Shown here in pieces: positions 46,081 through 57,729 of a DNA stretch of 64,000 nucleotides. The stretch is from Thozetella sp. PMI_491. Taxonomy: Eukaryota > Ascomycota > Sordariomycetes > Chaetosphaeriales > Chaetosphaeriaceae. The stretch is from contig MU270050.1 in NCBI GenBank assembly GCA_021432635.1, positions 62,001 through 126,000 on the forward strand, given 5' to 3'. Numbering within the stretch: the stretch's first letter is position 1; each line of letters starts with the position of its first letter. The translations under genes were made by a program, and so were the position numbers. The notes beneath the pieces were generated by a model. That model did not search any database and had not been told where the DNA came from. It was given only the letters and a program-made list of their open reading frames with translations.

Positions 46081-47797
46081 CTCTGCATCATGCAACATCT
46101 GGAGGCCCCATGAGGCTGAGATCATTTGCGACGGGAAGGCAGAGATGCAGCTGAAAAACCCGGTTGGTGGAAAAGAGCCGGAGGTGACGGTGGCTTTTCC
46201 CCACCATAATCTGACTATCTACTTCTTACTATTTTCCGCCCACATGGTGTGAAAGTATCATTCTTCCTGACTTGATCCCAATGTGTTCAATGAAACTACC
46301 TGTTGCCAAAAGACGTACAATTAATACCACTGCAAGTGTGGGCACCCCAGGCTGCAGCCAGTTGTTCTTGCAGGGGCTATTTACACGTGTGGTGACTATA
46401 TCGCTTATGTTTTTGGATAACGATATTGTTATTCCAGCATAAACGGACATAAAGGCGGCAGCGGTAACCTCGATTTGAAATTATCCACCACAGCATACTT
46501 GCCGTACCTTTATCGTCACATGGCACTGCCTAGAGACTATTCCAACTTTATCGCCGAGCAATCTGTAGGTGGTATCGTTATAACTCCGATGGTTCTAAAA
46601 AGAATTAAGGGTTCCAAATACATGACAGTCAATAAGGACTAAGCTCAAAGTTAGAAGTTGGTCGTTTTAAACCACTGATTTGGTATACTTAGGTTATTAG
46701 CATAGTCCCTGGGGTTTTAAAGATGGTACATAGAGTAAAAAGGCCTTGAAAAGCTTTATTGTTACTATATTTTAGCGTGTTCAACATATTAAACTTGGAC
46801 TTTAAAAGCATATTTTCTCTGCTCGACAGTCTTGTAAGTACAGAGTATCCCTTTTCAGTAGTATGTGGCATAATTGCGCTGTATATAATCCACCGAGGGC
46901 CGTTTAGCCTTAATCCCTAGGTAGTAGATACCCAAAGTCGATGAGCAAGGTAATCGCTCTCACTTGTACTGCCAAACTGCTCTAAATGCCCTCGGCAGTT
47001 GTTTAATTTTGTGTGGACAAAAGACCAAAGCAGCGTCGATTTCTTCACCCTTATTTTTGGTTATTATTTTCTCACGTTTTGATTAGACTTTCCTCCCAGT
47101 AGTAAGTGCCCCAATGAGCCTTCGATAGTAAATTAGCTACCGTTGCCGTGACGCCGCGACGCCTTACTGTATCAGTGATGTTCGATGCGATTGGTAGTGG
47201 CGGTCGTACGTTAAGGCAAGGCCGAGCCGTTAGCATATGAGTGTAAGAATACTAGATGAGCCACACGAAGCTTCCGGAGCCCGCTGGAGACTAGCGAGAG
47301 CCGTTTACGATACAGACTTTGACGGGCCAATGTGCTTTCCCTAAAACTAAGGTACACAGCCAAACCAGTTGCATTTTACAGGAGGCAGCGGTTCCATTTA
47401 ACGAGGGGTTTACATAAGAGGGCAGATACGCAGCCTACAATTCCTGCCACCTCGCCAGTTTAAATTAAGCCAATGCGGCAGAAATCGGGGTTTAATGCGC
47501 ACGTAGGCAGAGAGGAGATAAGGTCGTCAGCACCCACCGACTATGACCCGTACGTGTAAGCATGCCGCGGACAGCAGCAGACGGAAAGGAAAGGGCTGAT
47601 CGCATCTTACATCAGATCTCAGCTTACCCATGCCAAATATTACTTGTTGCGCTATAGAGTAGAAGAGGGTAGCCAATGTCATCACTTGTATTACTTATGG
47701 TGCGGCGTGTACAATATATGTCAAGGCTACTAGCTAGGCGCGGCAGTCTTGGTACTTCTTACCTATTCCTAGTTCTCCTCCTTCTCCGGCACATAGC
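46081..47797. other. upstream region of the AflR-type regulator
   Basis: About 1.7 kb. Minus frames at 46229-46450 and 46689-46871 are unrecognised. The last kilobase is presumably the promoter of the regulator gene. Several CGG/CCG triplets are present but no clear palindrome. Confidence 0.4.
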
Positions 47798-49588
47798 ATG
47801 GCAGATATCAAGTATCGTTCATCGTGTGACGGTTGTCTTAGCACCAAGGTGAAATGTACCCAGACCAAACCGGTTTGTATGAGGTGCATTCAGCACGGTC
47901 GCGATTGCGTATACAGCCAGTATCGCAAGATAGGACGGCCGTCGCACAAGCAGATATCTTCACATGCTAGGAGGCCAGATTCGCAGCGAACTTTACTACG
48001 CTCCGTCGGAGATACCTCCCAGAGGACCACCAAGGATTGCTCAGCGCGGCGGCCGCCACCGGCTTTGATTCCAACTCCAACGCACCATGAGCTGCAGCCG
48101 CCGCCACCGGTCGATGATAGTGTGGGAGAAGCCGCTTGCACAGCCATTGAAGGCGGTGGATTCTTGACAGAGCTTGTCGCGCGCACTATGGCCGAGTCCG
48201 CCGGAATTTCTCTGAAAGACTCAAAGAAGCTCGATTCAGCTTCACATGGGGGGGATTCCCAGTCAGCCCCAGTTCAAGATGCATGCGAGCTCGAAGGTAT
48301 GGGCGATCTGGGCAACGATTCCAATTATGAGATGGCAGCCATGCACTGGACCGACCTAGACGACGTTTTCAACTTATCATCGGAGCCGCCTGCGCCAAAT
48401 ACATTGCCAATGGACCTCTACCATACAGAGTTCGACCCAAACATTCAAGCTCAGATCAACCGCTTCTTCGCCAGCAGCGTGGGTAGTCCATTATCGCCTA
48501 ATTCCCCGTCGGGAAACCTAATCCGTCGCACAAGTCCGATCGGGGTATCGTCACAGACGTCCTTTACAGACAGCCAAGGGCCTACCCTTTCGGACCTGTT
48601 CCCTCCAGGCTGCTACTCCGCTGTGATGCGTGAAATGGGAGAACACCGTTTCCTTCGTCCAGCTACAGATCATCCATCATTTGAACAGAAAGACCCCTTC
48701 GCGGTAGACAGCCTTCTGAATAAACCGCAGCACGACCCAAGCCGAGCTCCACACTCCACCAACACGGCCTGCTTCGACTCGGGCGAACAAACTGGGTATT
48801 CCACTGAGTCCAGATGCATTTTGGAGTGCCATGTAAAACTTACCACTCACATATCCCGCATCGGTGAATGCTTGGCTCAGAACCGCAGCCTCGCCTTGGA
48901 TGTCTTGCTAAATTTGGAGGTCAACATCCGTAAAGGACGAGAGCGTGTTCTCCACTGCCCTATTTGCTTATCCGGGCCGTGTTGCAGCCAGACACTCATG
49001 CTTGTCACCATGGTCGTGAGTAACCTTCTCAGCCTCTTTGAGCGCGAGCTCGATGCCCCTGATAGCGGCAATCGCAAGCGTAGCCCCCATGGCAGAGGTG
49101 GCGTTAGCCAGGGCGACTCTGCCTCGGGCATTTCAATAGCCTCCAGGGACCACTGGTCCATCACCGGTTCGCTCATTTCTCTCCCCTCTACGACTCGACC
49201 CCTGACTGTCGGTGCCGCCCAACTGGACGACACGGTCAAGTCGGATTTCTCGAGGCGATTGTTGCGCATGTATCTAGAACAGCAACTTAAAGTTGTGAAA
49301 CAGCTGGACGAGATCCTTGCCGGGGCGGAGGGCATGGATGTGAGCTCCAAGGTTACGTGTGAACTGCTTGACGATGTAGGGCGGAGGGTAGAATACTTCT
49401 TGGGAATGCTTGCATTAACCGAGGGCGCAGATTTGGGTCCAATCAGCAAGGTTGTGGCATCGCCTCGATGCAATATGCCTGAGGGCGATTTGCGCAATCC
49501 GGGAGGTCAGGGTCTGCTTCGTGATATTGCACCGCTTTTTTGTAGACTAAAATATGCCTCTAGCTCTCGTTTTAGTAATCACTATTAA
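47798..49588 (+). CDS. Zn2Cys6 transcription factor, AflR-type
   Basis: Intronless frame of 596 residues. The zinc cluster is perfect: C10-x2-C13-x6-C20-x6-C27-x2-C30-x6-C37, followed by a basic linker SQYRKIGRPSHK. This spacing and the MGR/IGR linker type are those of AflR-like pathway regulators, which act in the nucleus and switch on biosynthetic clusters. A low-complexity Ser/Pro middle follows. The C-terminal half (~340-560) has the AflR-domain pattern: ECHVKLTTHISRIGECL, LHCPICLSGPCCSQTLMLVTMVV, then paired helices around LRMYLEQQLKVVKQLDEIL. The most likely targets are the nearby P450, acyltransferase fusion and terpene synthase. The start ATG at 47798 is the first in frame. No damage is visible. 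Confidence 0.88.
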   Translation: MADIKYRSSCDGCLSTKVKCTQTKPVCMRCIQHGRDCVYSQYRKIGRPSHKQISSHARRPDSQRTLLRSVGDTSQRTTKDCSARRPPPALIPTPTHHELQPPPPVDDSVGEAACTAIEGGGFLTELVARTMAESAGISLKDSKKLDSASHGGDSQSAPVQDACELEGMGDLGNDSNYEMAAMHWTDLDDVFNLSSEPPAPNTLPMDLYHTEFDPNIQAQINRFFASSVGSPLSPNSPSGNLIRRTSPIGVSSQTSFTDSQGPTLSDLFPPGCYSAVMREMGEHRFLRPATDHPSFEQKDPFAVDSLLNKPQHDPSRAPHSTNTACFDSGEQTGYSTESRCILECHVKLTTHISRIGECLAQNRSLALDVLLNLEVNIRKGRERVLHCPICLSGPCCSQTLMLVTMVVSNLLSLFERELDAPDSGNRKRSPHGRGGVSQGDSASGISIASRDHWSITGSLISLPSTTRPLTVGAAQLDDTVKSDFSRRLLRMYLEQQLKVVKQLDEILAGAEGMDVSSKVTCELLDDVGRRVEYFLGMLALTEGADLGPISKVVASPRCNMPEGDLRNPGGQGLLRDIAPLFCRLKYASSSRFSNHY

Positions 49589-50060
49589 GACGCTAAGGCT
49601 CGACAGTTGAGTATTAAATTGCATTTATCTAAGAAATACTACTAACCATTTAAGCTATGACGTGGGCGGCTTTCACTAGCTCTCCACAGGCTTCAGGCTC
49701 TGTTATATATTTAAGCTGCGTTACGTATGTTTTGCAAGGGATAATGCTCACATGGCCGTAACTAAACTACCCTATATCTAACACATCTCTTTAGGGGTTA
49801 TCACTAGTTGCTATTCTGAACTTTGTGAAATTGTTCATATCTTATAAAGCTAACTTCTAATACTTATAGTACTTTTGCTAAGTATTAAGAGTGTTTAAAG
49901 GTTTCACCTATATTTCTTAGAAATATAAAGGGTATTCTATTCTTTATTTATACTTCTACAGAGTGGAGATTATTATTCATGGTAATAATTTACTAAATAC
50001 TTTATTATAAAAATATCTACTACAGCCTAGTCGGGGCCTCCTAGTCGGTGGAATACTAGA
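49589..50060. other. AT-rich intergenic DNA
   Basis: AT-rich sequence with no gene, ending at a solo LTR. It is probably altered by leakage of RIP. Confidence 0.5.
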
Positions 50061-50308
50061 TGCGATAGCGCAGGGCCATCACCGTGCGTTTACACCCACG
50101 TCTTTGCACCAACGCGTTTGCGCCCATGCGGTTGCACCCACGCTCGTTCGTTCGCATCCACGTGATATAGTGGCCCAATTGACCACTATATCTATCCATC
50201 TGGATCTATAGCTATTAGTTTACCTTCTTCCTCTCTTTAGCTTAGTATTTTGTACGTTCTTAATACACGCGGCTACAGATCTAGTTCATCGTCGCCAGCG
50301 CTGTGACA
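50061..50308. mobile_element. fossil solo LTR, copy 1
   Basis: A 248-bp sequence starting TG and ending CA, flanked by a perfect 5-bp target duplication CTAGA (50056-50060 and 50309-50313). It matches copy 2 at 54635-54840 along most of its length. It contains several tandem GCGTTTGCACCCAC-like units, more than copy 2. Family unassigned; no internal region remains. Confidence 0.7.
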
Positions 50309-52121
50309 CTAGACGTAAGGGCGGATTTCCTGTAATCAATTTCTTAGGCAAAGCTTCCCTTTACTAATATAGGGGCGAATATAGATAACTACGTTCTAAC
50401 CAAGTATAAGTAAAATATATATTATAAAGCTTAATTCTCGTTTACTACTCTCTAACGATAGACTAATCTATACACTTGTCATACATATAGCTCTTATAGC
50501 TAGATAATACGTTAGCTTGAATATCTATAGAGTTCTAGAGGCTCGGTGCTGCGGCGCAAGCCTCCAGTTCCTAGTCCCTTCGCCAGGTACGCATGGCATA
50601 CCGGCGAGCCTTCTCAAAGTGTTGGGTAAGGTGGGCGAGTGGAATGCAAACTGTAATAGTATATTTATTATTAAATAAAGTGAAAAATGGGTCAATTAAA
50701 AAACAATATTATTAATATATCCTTGTTAATTACTCAATTACAGTGAATAAAAAATTTACCCTAATAACTAGCTCTAATTCTCTAATAATACCATGCCTCC
50801 TCCCGTATTATTTAGTTAAGTAGTAAATGCTTTAGTTTGAGTAATTCTTACAGTCGATTTATTCATATTTAAATTAATAATTGCTTCCCCATTATAGATA
50901 TTAGTTTTCCCTCTTTCCGATATTATAGCTAGTATCAGTGACCATATTCTACTCTCTGCTAGCTAATCGTTCGCTTCGGCATTAAGCTTTATAATCTAAT
51001 TAGGGCTAGGGACGTGGCTTGGGATTCAAAGTGGTACATCTCTGGACAGACTAACCCGGTTTCCTGGTGATCGCCTCTCGTCTAGCTAGCTCCGCCCTTC
51101 GCTCACTACTTTCATTTCGAGGCAACCAAGTGGCCACCTTGATAGTCTTGCATTAATCCGCAGTACTGAACATCCCATATGCTTTGTGACTAGTCAACGC
51201 TCCAAGGACGGCAGCAAGGTCTCAAGCCCTTCTCCTGGAATTTCTTTTTTAAAAAGATTTGGCATAGCCTTCTTCCAGCCACATTGTTCATCTCTACCTC
51301 TCGCTTAAGTCAGACAGATGCAGCATTTATTGCACTGGCGTGCATCTTTGACCAATACAATGCTCCAATTCGGCCAATTTCTCATTGGTCTTGGACAGCG
51401 CAGCGATTGTCAGCTGAAAATTCTCACCCCATCCTAGCCCTAGAAGGGGAAGTGATGCCCAGCTAGGAGATAGCAGGAGAAGGTGCTGACTGGCAACGAA
51501 CGGCACCTCGGGGATATATGGTTTCCATGACATTGGCAATAGAATCTGCTGTGATAGGTCGGATAAGACGAGTGTAGAAGATGTGGTAGTCAGTAGAAGT
51601 AGTAAGGCGGTAGTGACGGTCAAGGCCAGTTCAGGGATTCCCGGCGGTGAGTGTTGGTGCCAATGCCGATGACCTATCGGGTCAATTTGAATGCGATAAT
51701 GGCTCGTAATCCTTTTCCTACCGAAGCCCTATCGGGTCAATTTGAATGCAACAATCGCTTGTAAATCTTTCATGCCGAAATGTCCGAATAAGCTAAACAC
51801 CATCATTTGGTGATAGGATGCTGTTACCCCGGATCGCTTGTCGAGCCCACAGAGCGTGTACCAAATGTGGAAAGATTCGGTAATGGCTTCATGAGGCGGA
51901 CGTGGCCATACCCTGTGACTTATGGCTGATAGAGCGTAGATAATAGAGCACAATAAGTCAAGTTATAAGTTATTTATTCGCCAACAGCAGAATCTTTAGT
52001 CTATGTTATCCTTCGTTTAATTCTTAGCCACTGCCGTGTTCAACGAAAAGTATCATTGCTTGCTCGCATTTAGGATTAGATCGTTTATCTACTACTCTAA
52101 ACCGCACCACCGACTGCAAAT
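50309..52121. promoter_or_regulatory. upstream region of the terpene synthase
   Basis: The first ~650 bp are AT-rich and the rest is ordinary. The 98-codon minus frame at 51327-51623 has a hydrophobic leader but no recognisable family. A 55-bp tandem repeat lies at 51673-51782. No other gene is recognised. Confidence 0.4.
51673..51782 (+). repeat. 55-bp tandem repeat upstream of the terpene synthase
   Basis: Two units, each beginning CCTATCGGGTCAATTTGAAT, start at 51673 and 51728 and end in related ACCGAA/GCCGAA sequences. The repeats end about 340 bp before the start codon at 52122 and could hold regulator sites. Confidence 0.6.
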
Positions 52122-53445
52122 ATGTCACTGGGAACTCTTGGCCAGATGCCGATCCCCGATCGCAAGCTTCCCTCCATTGTGTCTAGCGAGATGCTTCGAG
52201 GCGATGCTTTGACCGTGGCTGGTCAGTTACGAGGGGAGACACTTCAGATCCCAGCTTTGCTGAAAACCTTTTCGGGATGGCCGCGTGGCGCAAATAAACA
52301 TCTTAATGACCTACGCGACCGAGTAAGCACATTCATACAAAAATATACTGCTTGCCCGAAGAAATCGCAAGCACTTCAAAAAGCAGATTTTGGTCTGTTA
52401 ATCGCTTTGTAAGGCTTTCCATTGTTAGCTCACACCGCCAGCTAACAAATGATCTAGGTGGTATCCTGAAGCACTGTGGAGTGAACTCGAAACGATGGCG
52501 GCATTTTCGGTGTGGATTTTTGCGTGGGACGACGAAGTCGATGAGGGTGACACAATCACAGCTTCGCAGGAAGATTTCGTCCATGCCTACTCGCAGCAAT
52601 CACTTCAGTACATCCGCAAGGAACTGAATCTCCCAGAAAATCGTGAGACAATCCAGGATAACTTTGCCAACATCATTGAAACCAAAGCACAACTTAAGAT
52701 GGCTCTATTCGGCGTAGTGGGCAATAAATTGCGGACCGCCATGGATCTTGTACAGCGAGAACGATTCTATCGCGAACTAGAACACTACATTCAGTCAGTT
52801 GAGGAGGAACACATATTTCGCTTGAGAGGCGCAATGCCTTCGATCGAACAATACTTACAGATTCGATCCGGTTCTGTAGGCTGTCGCCCTTTCCTGGCTC
52901 TCGCGGAGTGCGTTAAATCAACAATGACCTTACGTGAGCCACGTTGACTTTTTATTTTTAGATTCATGCTTCGAACAAAGATACCCGAGCAGGTGATGGA
53001 CAGCGTCAGGATGCAATCACTTTGGGTAGAGACAGTCAATATTTGTTTCATGCTAAACGATGTGTACTCTGTTCAGAAAGAGATGGTGAGGAAGTGTTGG
53101 CGAAGTTGAAATTTCATCGGCTAATTGGTCTCTTAGGCTCAGCATTCGCTTTTGAACATCATTCCAGTTTTATCCTGGAACGACACTTCTGGGGAGGGGG
53201 GTCTCGGCAAGGTTACTCGTGACTTTATGGTATTGCTAGAAAGTTCGAGGACGAGATTTGAGCAAGCTGCTGAGTCGCTTCAACAGGAGCCAGTGAGGCA
53301 GGGCGTACTCGGCAGCGATGTTGAGGCCTTTATCCAAGGTTGTCGTTACTTCACAACTGGTGCTCTGCTGTGGAGTTTGGAATCGCCACGTTATAATATG
53401 GCGAAATACTTACAGGAGGATGAGTCTCTTTGCATTCTTCTATAA
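52122..53445 (+). CDS. class I terpene synthase (sesquiterpene-cyclase type), four exons
   Basis: Cyclises a prenyl diphosphate, most likely farnesyl diphosphate. Exons: 52122-52408, 52458-52907, 52962-53085 and 53137-53445, totalling 1170 nt (389 residues), normal for the fungal family. Introns are 49, 54 and 51 bp and GT-AG. The Mg-binding aspartate motif is D120-D-x-x-D124 (WDDEVDE). The NSE triad is N278, S282, E286 in NDVYSVQKE. The C-terminal R372-Y373 pair lies in SPRYNMAKYLQEDESL. All key residues are kept, so the enzyme should work. The motif style recalls the presilphiperfolanol/koraiol-type clade rather than trichodiene synthase, but the product cannot be read. A 55-bp tandem repeat lies upstream, and solo LTRs lie on both sides. 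It probably belongs to the same pathway as the P450, acyltransferase fusion and regulator. Confidence 0.92.
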
Positions 53446-54634
53446 CTAAATTCAAGGTTGCGCAGATTCATAGTTACACGGGCATGACGTAGCTTGATGC
53501 GCCAATTTTAGTTGGAACAAGCAATTTAGCAATACAGTCAATACTTCTTTACCATTCCGTATGTCTTCTAGCCAGTAAGTAGTATGTGAGTTGACATTTG
53601 ACAGGGTTTAGATAAAATGCTTGAATGAATGCGATAGGCCCAATCAACGCTGGGTTTGTGATTCAAGACAGTAGTACAAGGAAGCAACGGAAGGTAAAAA
53701 GTAACTTCCTTGCAATCGGGATAAGAAAGGGCTACAAGAATTTAAAAAGCACTCGACGTCGGTTGCGCAACTAAATGCCAGAGACATAGTGTCTCCATAT
53801 ACACTTCCAGACGCCAAGCAGACTACAGAGGATCGTGATCTCGCCAAATAACTTGTGACTAGAAGGAGAGCATGTGACGGGTTTTATGTCAAATCTGAAA
53901 CTATACGCAGGCCGGTATATTTTTGCTGGGATATTGATACCAACTTTCTTGACATCACTAAAAGAGCGTTCGAGTTCATGGGGCAACATCCTGAAGTCAA
54001 CCGAGGACAACCGAAGTCAAAAAAATCGCTATGAACAAGAGATCCTCCTCGAGAATATAAAATCCTCAATCTAGCTACCTTACGACCTTAGGTGGAGTGT
54101 CTTTGTCTATAATATACAATCCGGAATGATAACTAGCAGAGTGCCCGATCTGTCTCATTGCTGTCCCTACCTTACAACTGTGTCGGGAAGCGCTAAAAGG
54201 CGAGAGGATAAAGATTAACAAAGTTAAATTTAGCAATTTCTGCAGTTCCACAGTGTAGATCCAACTCATAAAGATTATCTACGGCTATCCTACACGCTTC
54301 AAAACGCGCCGGAGATAGAGAGCTAAAGACATGCAAAATGATCATATTCTTATCGAACACATCGGATGGCTGAATTGAAGTCTTAATTCGACTAGAAGGT
54401 GGCTAATTCTTATTTAGTATTTAACCTATAGTGTAGTTGTTCATTCACCCTAACCATCCGTAGCAGCGTTACACCGTAGACAGCATTTCTTATACGGTGG
54501 TCAAGGGCTACATTCAGCGTATAGAGTGTGGCCGAATAGAAGCATAAAGCTAGGTTATAGATAACTATTCTAGCCAATCTTACTTAGGATATCACTTATT
54601 ATTTGACCGAAGGCCATATTACGGTGCTTGAAAG
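53446..54634. other. intergenic, nothing recognised
   Basis: Overlapping short frames on both strands around 53640-54270, none recognisable. Ends at the second solo LTR. Confidence 0.4.
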
Positions 54635-54840
54635 TGTGATGGCCCAGGGCCATCCCCATGCGTTTGCACCCACGCTCGCTCGTTTGCATCCACGTAATAT
54701 AGCGGCCCGATTGACCACTATATCTATCCATCTGGATCTGTAGCTATTATTTTATCTTCTTCCTCTCTTTAGCTTAGTATTTTGTGCGTTCTTAATACAC
54801 ACGGCTACAGATCCAGTTCACCGCCGCCAGCGCCATGACA
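54635..54840. mobile_element. fossil solo LTR, copy 2
   Basis: A 206-bp TG...CA sequence closely related to copy 1 at 50061. The flanks GAAAG and GAAAA differ at one base and may be an altered target duplication. It has fewer of the internal GCGTTTGCACCCAC-like units. Same orientation as copy 1. Confidence 0.65.
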
Positions 54841-55270
54841 GAAAACGTCAAGATATGATGAAATCGTTTAAAACTTATGGCGAAATCGCTCTGTTAGACG
54901 ATTGGCTCACGAGCTATTAAAAGGGGGTCTTTGTGCTATAATTGGCGTTAAAAAATGCTTCACTACGTTGTAGCCAATGTAGATTCGCTTAGGAAATCAA
55001 TCCCTGAGCTAGGTGATTGATTACGTTAAGTGCATAGGAGTGTGGAAAGCTTATACCGCCTGCCCAGTATTGCAGTTTCATGTCTAGGCAAGTTGAGCCT
55101 AGCACAATGCTCTTGGTTGGACGACCATTGGACTATGGGGTGGCATAGTCGTTAGCTTTCATCGTCTATGGAGGTCTTGAAAGCGGCTTCGGTCCAGTCG
55201 TAAGCGTTTGGAGAACAGTCGGTCACTGAGAACCCTCCATTTTCGAGTCCTCGGCCAATAGCAGCGGAAT
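54841..55270. other. intergenic, nothing recognised
   Basis: About 430 bp without gene, repeat or RNA feature. Confidence 0.4.
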
Positions 55271-55274
55271 ATGG

Positions 55275-55735
55275 ATGGAGCTGCTTGGAGCCACTTGGAA
55301 TCTCTCCCCACTGCGCTCGGACATTAAATCGCTGGTGATCGTCGCACGAATGCGGTTTATTTACTACTCTTACGACTCTGGTCTGGACCTCAACCTTGAA
55401 TCACTGGTCTTTATCTTGGCACACTTTCAGCCGTGGATATGGACCAAGAATAACGAGCAGCGACTCAATGGGTACTCTTACAGGACTGCTCTGGAAATGC
55501 ACTCGCTCAAAGTGGGATGGAGCAACTTCTTTGTCGACATATCACAAACTATCAGAGCTATGAATGAAGAGCCATCTATGCCTATGATCAAACTCGGCAT
55601 CAACGTGATTGGAGTATCGGAAACAAAAGAAGCATCGGCACATCCGAGTGACATGACTTTTCGCGATCATCATACGCCACCAAGGTCTCTTTGCACGGCT
55701 TCGTCATGGCACTCGCATTTCTGCTACTTCTGAGG
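55275..55735 (+). pseudogene. possible DOMON/cytochrome-b561-type relic
   Basis: A 152-codon frame includes WIWTKNNEQRLNGYSYRTALEMHSL and WSNFFVDISQ, a pattern resembling the DOMON part of fungal haem-binding membrane proteins. Just before the frame ends, a shifted frame reads KVSLHGFVMALAFLLLL, which resembles the first helix of the cytochrome b561 domain with its haem-ligand His. The remaining helices are not found downstream. I read this as a frameshifted fragment. The assignment rests on short motifs and is tentative. Confidence 0.35.
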
Positions 55736-57729
55736 TAGAGTAAATCGGTCCGCCGGTAAAACATAGGGATGATTCGGTTAGGGTTAGGATAAAAAGAAAA
55801 CTACAGTGTAACTCCGGGAGTGATATTCGGACTGTATAAATGATAGTGGACTATATGCTGTTGCCACATTAACCCAGCGATCCTCACAGCGACAACAGAT
55901 CCAGCCGATATACAGCACTCTAGCAGCGATACAGCGGAGGATGGACAAAGGCCTTGTCCATCACACGGATAACCGGTCTTTACCAACGGAGTTATCGCGG
56001 TACAAGCTCCGCGTTACTGGCATTGCTATCTTTCGAATGCTCGACTCAGGATTCGGGTACGCGCTCCCTACCCACTCTAGTTCCCTCTTGCCTACTCCAA
56101 GGAGTTTGCTTACATTGTTCTGCATGGCATATGCGATGGCGGATCTGGGTTGAAAAGTTTTTATCAATGCTTCTTGGCATCTCGTACCCCTTATCATTGC
56201 ACAATTCACATTTTTAGAGACTAGGGGCTTGAAATTGGAGGAGATTGCAGTGGAATTCAGGGATCTTGAATTCTTGAAGCAGTGGCCGAAGACTCGGTAT
56301 CGCAGGAGAGAGTTTCCGATACTAAAGGTGATTGAAATTTCGATGAAAAGAGCATGGTTTTATAAAGGGAAGCTGCAGATTCGAGTCATTCCTTCATACC
56401 ACTCCTCATAAGGCCGAGTTAGCTAAACTATAACAAATAGAAGTGCCCTGTACTACACCACCTTTTTATCTACATCATTATAATAGAACTCAGCCTTTCG
56501 TTATTTATGAATAAGAAGTCGATCGTAAGTACACCTGGTTCTGAGAGCGATGTATCATTAGAGAACAAAATTGAGCCGAAGAAGCTAGTTAGAAATCGGG
56601 TGTAGATGACGAGACTTTCTCTCGTAAATCGGAGGAAGTTCCGGTGGCAAGTACAGACGGTGGCGCCGAAGGATTCGGGAAGAAAACCGAGTTTGGATAG
56701 ATTTCTAAGTTGGGAGGAAAACCCACGCTGAATTCGCTCTAGCTTTGCTTTCCTCGGACCCAAGGAAGCACTTCTGCGGCCAAGTCTTGGATATGTATCG
56801 GTGTAGAGGTAGTGGGTAGTTACCTAATTAGGTCACGACTGTTTGCCACAGCTGACATTCGCTCTTGTGGCCAAGGCAGTAGCTAAAAAAAAAGTAGAGA
56901 CAGATAGACAAACTCACGACATGTCTCCCGAAATTAGGAGCATTCGATTATTAGTCAAACTCGACTATTCAAATCCAATCCCTTGCCTCGTATCATAGTA
57001 TGAGTTTGGACCGGCTTCACGTTCGACAGCACCAAGTGGAGAACGCCTCCGCTATGACATCTGTAGGCTATGAACTTAACTCGAAAACGGGGAATCTGGT
57101 GAAGCCTTCCGGTGATAACTCTTTATGGATACAATAATCGAGGCACCTTGGTTCTCGGACAGTCGTGCTTGAGGGATGCTTCAACATGAGTCTCAAGCTA
57201 GAGTAGCTCACTTGAGCTGACAATTGGCATGCATGAGGAATTTGGCACCCTTGTCTACAGTGCCACTTCCTGGCATTTGGCACATATCATGCCGAACCTA
57301 TTGAAATTGCCAAACAAGAGCTAAGAAACTTCTTCGGCTTGAATGATCAGTTTGAGACCACCAGATCTGGATAGCTGCGCCGTTCAAGGACCGCAGCAAC
57401 CAATCATAGATGTTACCCCACACGGCCTTCGTCAGGTTCGCGTACAGTCAGGTGCTCTGTAAGCAAAGCTGACTGGTACTACCTTGGTCTTGGCGTGTAA
57501 CGCCATAGCAATTATGGCACGTCGAAGCTGGGTAAGATGAATGTTCCCTAATTTCGGGCTTTCCACAACCAAAAGGGGTTATAGATTTACAAGTTTCAGT
57601 TAAAGATAAAACGACCGCAACCTTTAGGATTCTAATTGAAAGCTTTGAGTTCAGCATTTGAAGTCACTGAGATCTGAACACCCTCCGAGGCAAAAGTTTT
57701 ATCTCACTCCAGCTACTCAGTCTACAAAA
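55736..57729. other. intergenic region, nothing recognised
   Basis: A telomere-like pair (GGTTAGGGTTAGG) lies at 55777-55789. Small frames at 55941-56217, 56229-56411 (plus) and 56470-56763 (minus) are not recognised. The last few hundred bases are the promoter of the small secreted protein gene. Confidence 0.4.

Noticed and set aside
34686-53445. Calling the cluster a trichothecene cluster because of the P450 and acyltransferase resemblance
   Set aside because: The cyclase has the WDDEVDE motif and other features unlike trichodiene synthase, and no other trichothecene genes are seen.
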